Shown here: positions 28,072-38,628 of the stretch, piece by piece
Layout of the letters: the number at the start of each line of letters is the position of its first letter
How positions within the stretch are numbered: the first letter of the stretch is position 1
The notes under the pieces: model-generated
Database searches by the model: none
What the model was told of the DNA's origin: nothing
Seen by the model: only the letters and a program-made list of their open reading frames with translations
DNA from: Symbiodinium microadriaticum
Lineage: Eukaryota; Sar; Dinophyceae; Suessiales; Symbiodiniaceae
NCBI GenBank assembly: GCA_001939145.1
Contig: LSRX01001502.1
Span: 23,022 to 87,021, forward strand
Length of the DNA stretch: 64,000 nucleotides
Direction: 5' to 3'
Position numbers and translations under genes: made by a program

Positions 28072-29605
28072 CTAAACTCTCAACCCTAAACCCCTACCCG
28101 AAAACTGCAAGCGTCCGTGCCTCCCATCATCGTGAGGCACAGCTTGCACGTAGCCGTCTCGGCATGTAAGCAGCTTCTTGAAGTCAGCGGCCTTTTGCCA
28201 CTGGTTTTGCTTGATGGGGCGGCATGCATCTGGATCGAAAGCATCCTTGCTGACACTCTCAACTTGGTCAAGCAAAAAGGACAAGGTCTCTGCGACGGAC
28301 CCCACGATGTTTCCGGCATCCGTACGGGTTAGCTTGACACATCATTCCGCACCGTTGTTCGTACCTGGAACGTCCTGGCGCTCGGCAGCTCCGAGATACC
28401 ACTCCGAAGTACGCCCTGTCCATTGCTTGAAGAAGCTTTCCACGAAGTTGTACTCCCGGCCAAGTTTGTCCGTCCACTTCGTCTTCTCGTCTAAGCTAGC
28501 CTCGACCCAGCGCTGGTGCACAGCAGCGGCGCGAGAAAGGAAGTTTTCATGAGACAAGGCTGCACGCATGCTATCGATATCTTCGGACACGCCCTTCCAG
28601 ACCTCCTTCTTCTCAGCAGCGGTGCCTGGCAGGCATCCAAAAATCCGACGTGTATACCGGAAACCCTACACCCCAACGATTAAGGCAGGAAACACACAAA
28701 GATGGCCTCGAAGTCGACTTTGAAGACTTTCTCGCGCAGCTTGTTTCACGTGGAAGAAGCACATCAGGTTCTTGGAAGAAAAGCACGCAGCCAGTGACTC
28801 CCTGTAGGCCAGCTCTGCATCTGACATGGCGTAGTCCTTGTTCACACTGCACTGCGTCAGTCGGGCTTTCTGTCGCGCAAAGCCAGAGACCATGTTCATG
28901 ATTTCGCCTTTCTCCATTGTGCTGCTCAAATCTATACCGCACAACGAAAAGTTCCCAGCAGGGTTGATACAACCCAGAACATGGAGTGGCCAGCCAGCCG
29001 AATTGAATTTGAATCCGCCATCCATGGCTACAGTGCATTTGCTGGCCTGCACAAACCGCTTCTGGAGCGCACGGGTCGTAACCATGAGATTGACTCTGGC
29101 TTTACCCTTTGGATTGGCAGCAGGTGTGAAAGAGCTGTGGCAAACGCATCCCTTGAACTTCTCTCACCTTCGCCTTTTGTACTGGTCGAGTCTTGTCAAG
29201 TCTCGCAGATCTCAAAGCCACACGAGGCCTGCTTGTAGCTGTGGCTGTCAGCCTGGACAAAAGTGCACGGCGCTCAGACAAGGACTCAAACCCGCGTTTG
29301 CCAGCGAGCGCGGTCTCCGTATTGCGCATGCCCCAGAGCGATGGGTTTTGCATGAAGCTGGTGCTCCCATCTGACGCCTCCTTCAAAATGCCGGCCCACT
29401 TGCAAGGTGGCACACTTTGCCTGAGACGACAACGCATGAAGGTCACACGCCCCATCTTTTTGACGGCTCGTGCACAATGCCCGCGACACCTTGTCCCACT
29501 GCCACGGTCCTGCAACGCCAGCCCACGTGTGTCATAGACCTTGACCAACTTCGTGTACACACTGGCGTCGTATGTGCTGAGATCACACGAGGCTGGACGC
29601 TTCAT
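28072..29605 (-). pseudogene. MULE-like transposase pseudogene
   Basis: Minus-strand fragments in several frames. Frame 29085-28666 has CTVAMDGGFKFNSAGWP (first catalytic Asp context), then YAMSDAELAYRESLA (second) and LMCFFHVKQAARE, the Cys-x2-His pattern after it. Frame 28590-28342 ends WYLGAAERQDVPGTNNGAE, the TNN-x2-E motif holding the last acidic residue. Frame 28305-28072 is the C-terminal region, and 29605-29102 is probably the N-terminal part (basic, Cys-containing). Mutator-like transposases cut and paste DNA elements. At least three frameshifts; no terminal inverted repeats identified. Confidence 0.6.
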
Positions 29606-30066
29606 TGCTCTGGAGGCAAAGCTTGGGGGAATAATGGGACTTTAAAGCTTGTCAGTCCAGGCGAACCCTCTAAACACTGAATCCCAAGACTTAAGCCCTA
29701 AGCCCGGTTAGCTTTGGGAGAATTTGGGGTTCGGGTTTGGGGTCGACGCTGTCTTGCCCAACCTTCCCTTAAAGAACTCTAAACCGGCCTCCCAAAGTAA
29801 CATGAGCCGGCATGGCCTCCGGTTGCAATATCCACCAACATGCAAGACTAGTTGTGCTATCCGCGTTCTAAAGCCTCCTCAGTTGTGCCCGGACCCCCCA
29901 CCCCCCAGGCCGTCTCGCCAATATTTTTTTTGGCCGGGAAACTACCCACCCCGCACCACCCACACACGCAAAGGAACGCAGAAACCTGTAGAAACACGAA
30001 AGAAGCACGAACAAACAANCCCACCCACACACCCACACCCACCCACCCCACTCACCCCCTTCCCTC
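29606..30066. other. Non-coding, C-rich, before a microsatellite
   Basis: No gene supported. Contains a telomere-like remnant near 29690-29705, an ambiguous base (N at 30019) and a CCCACACACCCACC-rich stretch at 30020-30066. Confidence 0.5.
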
Positions 30067-30351
30067 ATCATCATCATCATCATCATCATCATACTATCAT
30101 CTTTATCATCTTCATCATCTTCATCATCATCTTTTATCATCATCATCATCATTATCATCATCTTCATCATCTTTATCATCTTTATCGTCTTCATCATCTT
30201 TATCATCTTTATCATCTTCATCTTCTTCATCATCTCCATCATCTTCATCATCTTCATCTTCATCATCTTCATCTTCCTCATCTTCATCTTCTTCATCTTC
30301 ATCATCTTCATCATCTTCATCATCTTCATCATCTTCATCATAGTCATCGTT
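30067..30351. repeat. CAT/CTT trinucleotide microsatellite (about 285 bp)
   Basis: TCATCATCAT followed by ATCTTCATCATCTTC-type alternation. Open frames through it (poly-Ser, His/Leu or Met/Lys) are artefacts of the three-base period. Confidence 0.95.
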
Positions 30352-31529
30352 GCCGCCTGTACTGTAATATCGATGATTATCGCGACTATCTTAATCAGAA
30401 TAACTTTCCAAATTGTGTGTGACTGCTTTGTGTATATAATTGGATGCACTCGCTAGCTTTGGGACAAACAACTAACGAGTTTCAAGTATCTTTTGTGTGC
30501 CCTGAGGCTTAATCAACACCTGCTTGAAGACCACTCGTCCTGAGAAGGCGCGGATGCTTATACTCTTTGGGTGTCGCTCCTAACATTCCCCATGCATGCC
30601 TTCGGATGGCAAAACCATTCGCCTGAGTTTGGCCGTGATGAAGGCCAAGTGGATCCAGAAGAAGGACACGATACGCAAAGAGTGCAACAAGCTCGACTCA
30701 AGGCGATGCGAAAACCATGGAAGAGCGTTCTTCTTCCTTTTCCTCGGGCTCGCCACTCTTGCAGTCGAGTGGGAGCAAGAGCGAAAAGGAAGATGATTCG
30801 CCAGGGAGCAAAGTTGAGGCTACGGGTTCCGGCATCCCACCCGCCCAAGTCTGGGACACTCCAACCCCCAGCCGTTGTCACACCCAAGGTGTCCGGCACG
30901 GCTTGTAAGGGCGGCAAACCGACGGGACAAGGTGTTCGCGAGAGTCAACCCTGGATCCAGCCCGGTGAGCCAGCGCCCGATCACAGACGCAAGCCAGATG
31001 CTGACGGCGAGCTATATCCGGGCTTCAGTAAGACTGATCCGCGATATTGCGAAGCCTGTGAGCAGCTGCGCAGGGGGTGGAAGAGTGCCACGAAGGCGCA
31101 CCGACCGAAGGTCGGGTTGTGCGCCTGGGCGCCGTTGTCTCGCAAGCCCTAGATGCGAGGGCATCTGGAAAAGAAGGTTTCTGCATGAGCGCCTTCTTGA
31201 CAAGAGCACCTCCCTTGTACATTGGGGTGTGCCAGGTGAAAGTCAGATTCGCTGGAAAGGCTCTGCCGTTCGCCGCGCAAGGGCTCGTGCAGTTGCAAAG
31301 TTGGCAGAGTCACTTCACGCCAGTGATTTGACAGCAGGCCTCGACGGCTATGCTGTGTAACACTACGATGGAGGCGGGTCGGACATGACCAAGGATAGTG
31401 CTTCCAGAACTACTGGCGGTTTCCTTTTTCTCGCATCGCCGCGTTGTAATACGCATTAATCGGCATCCATACTCGGTAAAGACATGCGAAACAGCAACGT
31501 CTATTCACACACGATTAGATGGTGCCATA
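30352..31529 (+). other. Weak ORFs of unknown identity
   Basis: Three overlapping plus frames (30571-31152, 30717-30908, 30875-31360) of up to 193 codons. The Ser/Glu-rich segment EERSSSFSSGSPLLQSSGS and the basic KRKMIRQGAKLRLRVP lie in different frames, so at most one is real. No motif recognised. They may be the 5' remains of the transposase-like pseudogene further right. From 31361 to 31529 I see nothing. Confidence 0.2.
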
Positions 31530-31735
31530 TGGAATCGAGCGTCTAGATGGGGACGGCTGGCTCTGGTGTGTTCTGCTGCCACTGATGTGCATACCGAACA
31601 GTTACTTGTGGAATCGAACGTCTGGATGGGGAGCGACTGGTTTGTTGTGTTCTGCTGCCACAGGATGTGCATATCGAGTGGATGCTTGTGAAATCGAGCG
31701 TCAAGATGGGGAGCGACTGGGTTTGATGGAAACAC
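31530..31735. repeat. About 80-bp tandem repeat, 2.5 copies
   Basis: Units begin TGGAATCGAGCGTCTAG at 31530, TGGAATCGAACGTCTGG at 31609 and TGAAATCGAGCGTCAAG at 31689 (period 79-80), each with GGTGTGTTCTGCTGCCAC-like interiors. Confidence 0.85.
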
Positions 31736-32074
31736 AGAATATGGCTCGCAGCTCATATGGGTCGGTGCTGTCGAACATTCTACATGGGTTGATCGCATGC
31801 GATCGAACCTGCAGAATAGCGTGATTTCGGCTCAAACTACCAGCATACTCTCAGCGATTACACTTCCGATCTCCGTGTTTCTTAACCGCACGCCATATTG
31901 CAGTTTGATGCGTCTCGAAGAACATGAATCCCCCGAGGACCATGGTCGCCTTTTCCATGTGCACTTGGTTTGCGGACGATGCGTGCGAGCCTCAAGTAAG
32001 CACAGATCCATCCAAGTAGCAATGAGGTTGATGCAAAGGAGGAGCCTAGCACTCCGGCTGCGGAAGACCACCTC
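31736..32074. other. Non-coding interval
   Basis: Frames up to 105 codons exist on both strands but none shows a domain, repeat or composition that supports a gene. Confidence 0.4.
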
Positions 32075-32647
32075 ATGCGTCACTCCACCATGTTTTGCTG
32101 CACGGGGACGTTGATGTACCTTTCGTGGAGATTCCATGTAGGTGTGTACGTACCATATCAACACCGCTGGGGGTTGTCTCCGTCGAACGCAAAGGCCGAC
32201 ACACATTGCGCGCGACAGTACTCGGACTGGCATGGCTGTGGGGATCTGTACCTGGTCCCACGGCATGCGTGCGTGCTAAACATCACCAAGGATTTCCTTT
32301 TACATCTCGAACTGCCAGAGTCATCCCTTTGTCTGGGGCTCAAGGTTGTCACGAACGACAACATTCTCGTTACGCATGCAGGCAAGGTCTATGAGGGCAC
32401 CATGGCACAGCTGATGGATCTACTCGAATCATACCACGGCACGAAACAAACGTTCTGTTTTGATATTGCTTCCGAAGATCCAGACCTCGACGATGTGGAG
32501 ATCGGGTTTCTTGATCTTCTGGCCGGGTCCTCTTCTGCATCTTCAATCAAAAAACGACCTGCCTCTATCCGACAGCACCAAGACCCACAGAATGACGGCG
32601 AGGTTGACGTCGGGGCAGAGCTACGCAGGCTGCTCTGTAAGAAGTGA
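32075..32647 (+). CDS. Hypothetical protein upstream of transposase-like pseudogene
   Basis: 190 codons. The middle (LCLGLKVVTNDNILVTHAGK, then AQLMDLLESYHGTKQTF) looks globular and the C-terminus acidic then basic. Family not recognised. Its stop overlaps the start of the next ORF by four bases on the same strand, so it may be the N-terminal part or a partner ORF of the transposase-like element. Confidence 0.4.
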   Translation: MRHSTMFCCTGTLMYLSWRFHVGVYVPYQHRWGLSPSNAKADTHCARQYSDWHGCGDLYLVPRHACVLNITKDFLLHLELPESSLCLGLKVVTNDNILVTHAGKVYEGTMAQLMDLLESYHGTKQTFCFDIASEDPDLDDVEIGFLDLLAGSSSASSIKKRPASIRQHQDPQNDGEVDVGAELRRLLCKK

Positions 32648-34536
32648 CGGCGGCAATCCGCGCAACACAGGCGCAAGCTGGAAATTTGCTTCCACCAACG
32701 GTCTGTCCGTGCTGCCCTTGGAGACAGTTCGAGCGGTGTCGATGCTTGGTGGAACATCTGCAACACCAACATACGGAAGCGAAGCGCTTCTGTCGTGCTG
32801 GGACCAAGCAGTTGCGGGTCGTGGTGGCACTATATGATCATGACCGCCTTCATGATCGGACACCGCAACCGACTTTTCTGGCTAGGGCCAGCGAGCTTCT
32901 GCGGAAGACTGTCAAGGGCAACATGCCGCGCAATCGCAGCTTTATCGATAAATCCCTTCGCTGTGTCTTTCATTCAGACGGGCCTGAGTTTGTCAATATT
33001 CGATCTATCACAGAGGCTACGGGTTTACGCGGAGTGGATAACCTGTTCTACGATCGTGGCTTTGCTGATGCATTCCTCAATGCAGCGGCCGCTCACCATG
33101 CCTCGCTGCACAAGATACAGGCATATTTCCTGGAGAAATGCAGAAGGGACGATGGAAAGCTGGTGTCGGTTATTCCGCGTGGCAACAATGGCTTCTGGAT
33201 GAACGTCCTTGAAGACCTCGAAGCATATACGGCAAGGCTCATGGGCCGATGCGCAGAAGCTGAAGAATTTAGGTAAATCAGCCTGGATGCGACGTTCAAG
33301 ATCAATTTAAAGATCATAGGCCAGGCAATCTTCCACTCTTCTGCATCGACTCGGTCTCAGGCCATTATCCCAGAAGATGAAGCCGCGAATAGAACCATGA
33401 CACGCCGCGGCCGCACCGGCGCAACTTTGGCGCTGCGCGGGATCGGATCTGAGAAATCACGCATTCTGGCCAGACGCACAGCGTGGGCAGGTCTTGCATG
33501 TGGCATCCGACGCTCCATCTGCGGAGCTGTTCCAGACCTTGAAAGAAGTTCTGCCAAATCTGCAGGGTTTATCGTTGGATGCCATGCATATTGTTACGGT
33601 CTACGACCAAAACATGAACAACCGCCGGACCGCGGGAAGCAAACGGCTTGCTGTCATCATGAACAAATTTCGGAGTTTCGCAAGCGGCACTCTTCTCGCA
33701 CGCAGGCATCCTTTCGTGAGTTCTACAATGGAGGCACTCTAGGATCAGCGCCGCAGGATGTCAGATCCATGAGAGATTGTCTCTTATCTTAGAGCCGGAT
33801 ATGTCCGAAAACGCAGCGAGAACGCTGCTAGAGACATTGGATCCTGACACTCCGTGGCTGACGGAAGTTGACTTCCTCCAAGCCTTGGTGGCCCACTTTT
33901 CATTCTTTCGAGAAGAATTTCGTAAAGTCACATTTACAGGAGTTTCGCTGCATCGGCTTATCGTGAACATCGCCAGCCCTGCCAAATTCCAATGGCTTCT
34001 CAATGACACGAGATACCGCCATTCCGTTCATCGGCAAGAGCTAGTGCTCCTGCCGAGCGGTACAACTTCCAATGAAAGCCTCCACCACGAAGTTAATGTG
34101 TGGCTTCGAGAAACTGCGACCTGATTGCATGTTCGTTAGCAAGCATGGCAATCATGTCGGTGGGGTCTGTCGCTGAAAACTCTTGCTGCAGGCCATGATC
34201 CACAAGGCGCACAACCAAGCCTTGTATAGACCTATGCAAAGGCAATTCGCCCAAGGCGAGCTTGCTCCCAGAACCCTTCATGGTAACGTGCGCAGCATCT
34301 TTCCTTTAAAGGAATGGACGAAAGGGTGTAAAAGTCCCCGGAAGGCAAGCTTAGCGGTTGTCAAGCAAGCTGCTTCAGTGCGATCTGCAAAGCAGTCGCA
34401 GAAGGCGATTACTGCATGTTCGTCAGCCTCTAGTCGCACACCTACGAAGAAGCGCATGCCGGTCTTGCCTCAGGCGAAGGCCGTGCGACGCACTCCTTTC
34501 CGGCTTCGGGTGATGAATCCCATCGTCCGTCCCTGA
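32644..34536 (+). pseudogene. DDE transposase-like pseudogene with N-terminal zinc finger
   Basis: Frame 32644-33276 begins with a Cys/His cluster (VCPCCPWRQFERCRC, then HLQHQHTEAKRFC) and continues to AEEFR. The next frame reads ISLDATFKINLKIIG (first Asp). Later frames give LPNLQGLSLDAMHIVTVYD (second Asp) and, at about 34050, SGTTSNESLHHEVNVW (Glu). This Asp, Asp, Glu order fits a DDE transposase, but I cannot assign the superfamily. A basic C-terminus runs to 34536. Giant-F is inserted 61 bp after the last stop. Several frameshifts. Confidence 0.5.
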
Positions 34537-34592
34537 CGGAGGTCGCAGAATGTTGGCTGATCGCACTCGATCCTTGCATAAGTGCCAAGAAC

Positions 34593-34597
34593 GAAAA
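34593..34597. repeat. Target site duplication GAAAA, left
   Basis: Matches 50422-50426 exactly and abuts the Giant-F LTR. Confidence 0.9.
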
Positions 34598-35010
34598 TGC
34601 GTGAGGGCTTGGTGTACACTTTTGCTGTATATGACCTTGCTCCCCTCAGATGAGCTTGTCGTTGAGGTAGAATGTTTGCTTCCAACGTGATAACGAATAA
34701 CCCTTTCCGATCCACTCGCTCCTCACTTTTGCTCTGCTGCGGACGTAGTACCCTGCAGTCGTTGCAAGAAGGCTTCACGCACTGACAATGATAAGCAGAT
34801 AGGACAACAGGTGCTAGATCACTGGTTTGGCTTGAGCCAAGTTTCTTGAGCCATGCACGGATATCATTGAGCTTCATAGACATCCGCTTGTTGAACTGAG
34901 TTCTCACAAGCTTCAGTCTTACTCAGTCGGCTGAGCCATCCTGAGTTGATGTCTACATGTATCATCATAGCTCACACTGGAATTGTACAATGCTTCGATG
35001 TCTCTTCACA
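34598..35010 (-). repeat. 3' LTR of Giant-F (413 bp)
   Basis: On the element strand it starts TGTGAAGAGACATC and ends CCTCACGCA. Two copies of GGCTCAAG, the 3' end of the dinoflagellate spliced leader, lie 15-16 bases apart on the element strand within about 34828-34855. Confidence 0.93.
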
Positions 35011-35018
35011 CCCCCCAT
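35011..35018 (-). other. Polypurine tract of Giant-F
   Basis: The element strand reads ATGGGGGG immediately before the 3' LTR, where plus-strand DNA synthesis is expected to be primed. Confidence 0.7.
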
Positions 35019-35221
35019 GAGTGATGCATTCGGCTTTACTCACCCAGGAAGAGAGACGCATGAAGTAAGCTCAACGGCGCATGTTGATTCAGTGCGTAGC
35101 ATCAGCCTTAATTATGTTGATGTGAGACATGTGAGCGTCGAGTGCGATCCCCAGACTTTTGCCTCAGTGAAGGAAAACACAGCTCGAAGAAAGCATATGC
35201 ACGACAAGTGGTGCATTGAAA

Positions 35222-36544
35222 TCATGTCCACATCCATACGTGTACTCCTCGATGATGATAAGGAACAGGTAGCCGACGTTTACCATAGGCGTCGGTCACG
35301 ATCCACCGTCGATCATCCCATGATTCTGAGTAACGCTGTTGGTAGGTCTCCTGGTTACGACGTTTGCGCTCTTGAGGATCAGATGCTCTGTTCGCAGCTT
35401 TCGGCTTTGCCTTGGGTGCAATCTCAGCTTCCTCCTCTGCTGTAAGGAGCGTATTGAGGATGCTGGTTCTTCCAGGTGGTAGCATGCTGCCTCCAGGAAG
35501 ATGCTGTAGAGCATTGCCTTGATAAACGCTTTCTGGTCCTTTGGCGCGAGCATTCGTCAACCTGATCGTGTACTTGTGTTGAATAGGGATTTGCAGATCG
35601 ACCATCATCGTGATGAGTTGTCGAGTACAATCTTTGGCTCCCCACAACTGACAAATGCCAAATGGGTCGATGTTGAAGATGTAGCTGGGAAGAGGTCGGC
35701 TGCGTGGAGTCAACATGCTGAACTGTTGGTATCCAGTGATCTTGCCCACGAGTTTTGCCAATAATGCCGCACAGCTTGAATGCACCATGCGTGTGTCCAC
35801 CTCGGTACCTTCACGGATGTGATTGTTGACCAAGAAGTGCTGACGTCGGCAGCCAAGTTGCATAGGTCCGCGAACAAGAATAGAAAGTGCTTGGTTTGTG
35901 CGATAGCGACTTAGGGCGTGGTCACCGTACGGATCATCATGTTCTCCTCGACCAATGCCATGCTGTAGAACTTCGTCATCATTGAGTTCTCGCGGTACTC
36001 CTGTCATTGGATCCACTTCTGAGAGACTTCCCCACTTTCGTAAGGAATCGTGGGGTTGTCCTCTCTTGAATGCGTCTTGAGCAGCTTGCACGGGCATTTC
36101 AAGCCATTTGGAATACGATGACCAATTCTTGTACAGCAAGTGCACAATGATGTAGGCCATGTACTTCGCATAGTCTCGGTGAGGATCCGTGACGCTAGCC
36201 GGTTCCGCATTGTGGAAGATGTTCACTCTGAGTCCTTGTTGGTAGTGAGCTTGTTCCGGATCAATGTGGAACTGGGTGTCAAATCGCAACACGGGAGTGC
36301 GAGATTGTACTTCTGTAGCATGTTCTGCAGTGGCTTCTCCTTCAGCTTGTTCTTCAATGTCCATATCAAGGTCAAGTTCACCCTCAGGTTCAGCGATAGT
36401 CCACACGTCATCACCACCCATGGCAACGTCGTTGTCGCGGTCGACCTCTGGTTGTGGTTCATCCTCCATCGGCTCGCCTTTGTCGATGACTGCATTTGCA
36501 GCTTCTTCACAAGCACGTGCAACAGCATCATGGGGAGTTTCCAT
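35222..36544 (-). CDS. Giant-F cargo ORF 6, unknown
   Basis: 440 codons, intact, starting METPHDAVARACEEAAN. The N-terminal 80 residues are very acidic. The middle is globular and Tyr/Trp/His-rich (YAKYMAYIIVHLLYKNW, then RYRTNQALSILVRGPMQLG). The C-terminus is basic (PKAKPKAANRASDPQERKR). No family recognised. Last ORF before the 3' LTR. Its start overlaps the end of the KptA-like frame by 17 bases, suggesting the cargo genes are packed as one unit. Confidence 0.6.
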   Translation of the reverse strand: METPHDAVARACEEAANAVIDKGEPMEDEPQPEVDRDNDVAMGGDDVWTIAEPEGELDLDMDIEEQAEGEATAEHATEVQSRTPVLRFDTQFHIDPEQAHYQQGLRVNIFHNAEPASVTDPHRDYAKYMAYIIVHLLYKNWSSYSKWLEMPVQAAQDAFKRGQPHDSLRKWGSLSEVDPMTGVPRELNDDEVLQHGIGRGEHDDPYGDHALSRYRTNQALSILVRGPMQLGCRRQHFLVNNHIREGTEVDTRMVHSSCAALLAKLVGKITGYQQFSMLTPRSRPLPSYIFNIDPFGICQLWGAKDCTRQLITMMVDLQIPIQHKYTIRLTNARAKGPESVYQGNALQHLPGGSMLPPGRTSILNTLLTAEEEAEIAPKAKPKAANRASDPQERKRRNQETYQQRYSESWDDRRWIVTDAYGKRRLPVPYHHRGVHVWMWT

Positions 36545-38507
36545 CGGAGCATCGGCACTTGCCTCGACACGTTGATAAGTTCCACGGGAAATAAAGACAA
36601 ATAAAGACGGAAAAGCAGAATGTGCATCTTGCCAAACACGAAGGTGTACTCTTCAAGCACCATGGGCAAATTCGGAATCTGATGTTTCTGCTTGTTTTTG
36701 CTTCGGTCGGCGGAGGGGTGTGTAGAATGACAAATTCCACCGCATCGTCGTAGAGTGCGTTGTAGCGACTCCAGTCGGTCTGGGACCAGTCCACTCCGAA
36801 GTATTCTGAAAGTTGGGAAATGATTCCTGCCTTCGTTCCATCATGTGGACCATCTGGAAGTTCGCAAAGCAGCTCCAAGATCCTCTCCAAGGTGCGTTGG
36901 CAGTGCATTTCGTCAGCTGCAGGAGTAAGCGGCCTTTCGACTTCCGAGCAAATTTCATCTTCCAATTCGTAGTCGAGGAGCTTTTCAATCTCTTCGAACT
37001 TTCCGTATGGAGCACTGCCTGGAATGCATAGCCACAATTCCTTCACCATGTGAAATGGCACAGTTCGTTCACAAATGACTGCTCCGTTTTCTGTCACTCT
37101 TCCTCCCTCTCTGACCAAGTCGACGATCGGGACGTACAAAGTCACCAGCGGTGTCCTTTGATCAGACACAGTCCGCGATCTGGATCGAGTGAGTTTGTTC
37201 CTTGAACCCCATGGAGGAAAAATTCCGAAGTAGCTGCGCAATCGTCCTGAAGTTCTTCCAAGTTCCATCATGTCGCTTCCGGTCTTGAGGCCTTCCGTGA
37301 CGATGGCGTTCAGGTTGTAGATCTCGGTGGCATGGTAGGCACCTTTGATCTGGCCCAAGAGTGACATTGATGCTGACAACGCGAATTTCGATGGGTCGAG
37401 TTCCATGACGGCGCTCACGAAAACTGAATATCCTGCTGATGCGCGGACCGCCCATGGTCTGATCCAATTCGCTGTCTGCTCGAGATGTTCTGTTCTCACC
37501 CTTGCGGTTCGCCTGTCACGTCTCAGCTCCTCTCTCATCGTCTCAACATGGACCATTCCATTGGAAAAGACAGGTGCCATGGCATTGAAGTCTGGGGGCA
37601 CTGCGTCAGGTGGTCGTAGTCGAACGCCGAGAAATTGAAGACGGAGTTTGCCATCACCACCACGGTAGTTGATGTAATTGCCGTCGATGAGAAGTTGTAG
37701 TCGTCGCTGCATTTCCCGTTGTCGAGCGTCAGGGTCTCTGGGCAAGGCGAATGCGACCTTTCGATGATGATGGCACCAGAGTAGGTCATATGCTAATAAC
37801 CATTCCAGGCTCACCCAACCGCCTTCATCACATTTGATGGTTGCAATCGGTGACTCACATCGTTTGTCGAGATAGATCGCGTTGTTCCTTCGCCCAATGT
37901 GATGTCTGAGATCCTTCTGAAGAAATCTGAGAGCCTTCTTTGCATCGTTTGCTACCTCCCACGTGTATTCTTCTGGTGGTTTGGCAAAGGTGATGTTGTC
38001 CCATGGCCCATGCAGGATGGCAAATTTGCACCCCACGTGGCGGCAGTTTCTCAAGGATTCCACCATAGACACCAACAGCAATGTTGTCGTAGGCTGCGTT
38101 CTCAAACCCTCCAGATTCAAGTTGACGGAACAGGTCGCGGTCGCCACGTTGCGGAATGCTGTGATCTCTCGGGCATGAGCTCTTCTGGATACATTCCTGA
38201 AGATCGTGATGACTTGGAAGACCCATGTCGGAGATGTCCTCACCACACACATAGTTGTAATCTCCACGGCGACGTTGCACTGCTTTGACCAAGTTCTTCG
38301 TGTAACCATACCGAACGACGAAGACACCTCCATTCTGTTGAAGATTGTTCTGTCTCGGTCGTGCCTTCGGCCTTGGTCTTCTCCCCGAAGAAGCAACGCT
38401 TTCAGTTTCCATTCGTTCGTTGGATCCTGAAGCTCTCTCCTCACTGGGTGGTTGAGAGGCTGGAGCAGTACCTGGCTGGAAGGCGATGGTGTCGGGGTGC
38501 GTTTCAA
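36528..38507 (-). CDS. Giant-F cargo ORF 5, KptA/Tpt1-like RNA 2'-phosphotransferase
   Basis: 659-codon frame; the first about 150 residues are probably out of frame (see 37855-38628). Residues about 190-490 match the KptA/Tpt1 layout: LRFLQKDLRHHIGR with the catalytic Arg-His pair (R201, H202), EGGWVSLEWLL (winged-helix lobe), DGKLRLQFLGVRLRP, then YHATEIYNLNAIVTEGL (YHGT counterpart, 391-394) and PLVTLYVPIVDLV with VTENGAVICERTVPF. Family knowledge: these enzymes use NAD+ to remove a 2'-phosphate from RNA by ADP-ribosylation. An Arg/Ser-rich insert separates the two last blocks. The tail after about residue 600 looks non-homologous. I know of no retroelement with this gene. Confidence 0.65.
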   Translation of the reverse strand: MKRTPTPSPSSQVLLQPLNHPVRRELQDPTNEWKLKALLLRGEDQGRRHDRDRTIFNRMEVSSSFGMVTRRTWSKQCNVAVEITTMCVVRTSPTWVFQVITIFRNVSRRAHAREITAFRNVATATCSVNLNLEGLRTQPTTTLLLVSMVESLRNCRHVGCKFAILHGPWDNITFAKPPEEYTWEVANDAKKALRFLQKDLRHHIGRRNNAIYLDKRCESPIATIKCDEGGWVSLEWLLAYDLLWCHHHRKVAFALPRDPDARQREMQRRLQLLIDGNYINYRGGDGKLRLQFLGVRLRPPDAVPPDFNAMAPVFSNGMVHVETMREELRRDRRTARVRTEHLEQTANWIRPWAVRASAGYSVFVSAVMELDPSKFALSASMSLLGQIKGAYHATEIYNLNAIVTEGLKTGSDMMELGRTSGRLRSYFGIFPPWGSRNKLTRSRSRTVSDQRTPLVTLYVPIVDLVREGGRVTENGAVICERTVPFHMVKELWLCIPGSAPYGKFEEIEKLLDYELEDEICSEVERPLTPAADEMHCQRTLERILELLCELPDGPHDGTKAGIISQLSEYFGVDWSQTDWSRYNALYDDAVEFVILHTPPPTEAKTSRNIRFRICPWCLKSTPSCLARCTFCFSVFICLYFPWNLSTCRGKCRCSDGNSP

Positions 38508-38628
38508 TCACGTTCTTGACGTGTTCGAACACCTCGGCGATTTGTTGGCGAAGTGGATTGACAGCCTTGCAGTTGGCGAACACATGATGTGGGCCAAACT
38601 TCCCCGTTGAACAATAACTTGACAGCAT
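37855..38628 (-). pseudogene. N-terminal part of the KptA-like protein in another frame
   Basis: This frame supplies protein-like sequence upstream of about 38050: VFVVRYGYTKNLVKAVQRR, then GDYNYVCGEDISDMGLPS and YDNIAVGVYGGILEKLPP. Downstream the coding signal moves to the 38507-36528 frame. I infer one frameshift near 38050 in an originally continuous protein. Function of this N-terminal extension is unknown. Confidence 0.45.

Noticed and set aside
30067..30351. Ser- or His/Leu-rich protein
   Set aside because: Long frames exist in several phases on both strands only because the trinucleotide repeat lacks stops.
30571..31152. 193-aa plus-strand protein as a real gene
   Set aside because: No domain, competing frames of equal quality, and no supporting neighbour. 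Kept only as a weak unassigned stretch.
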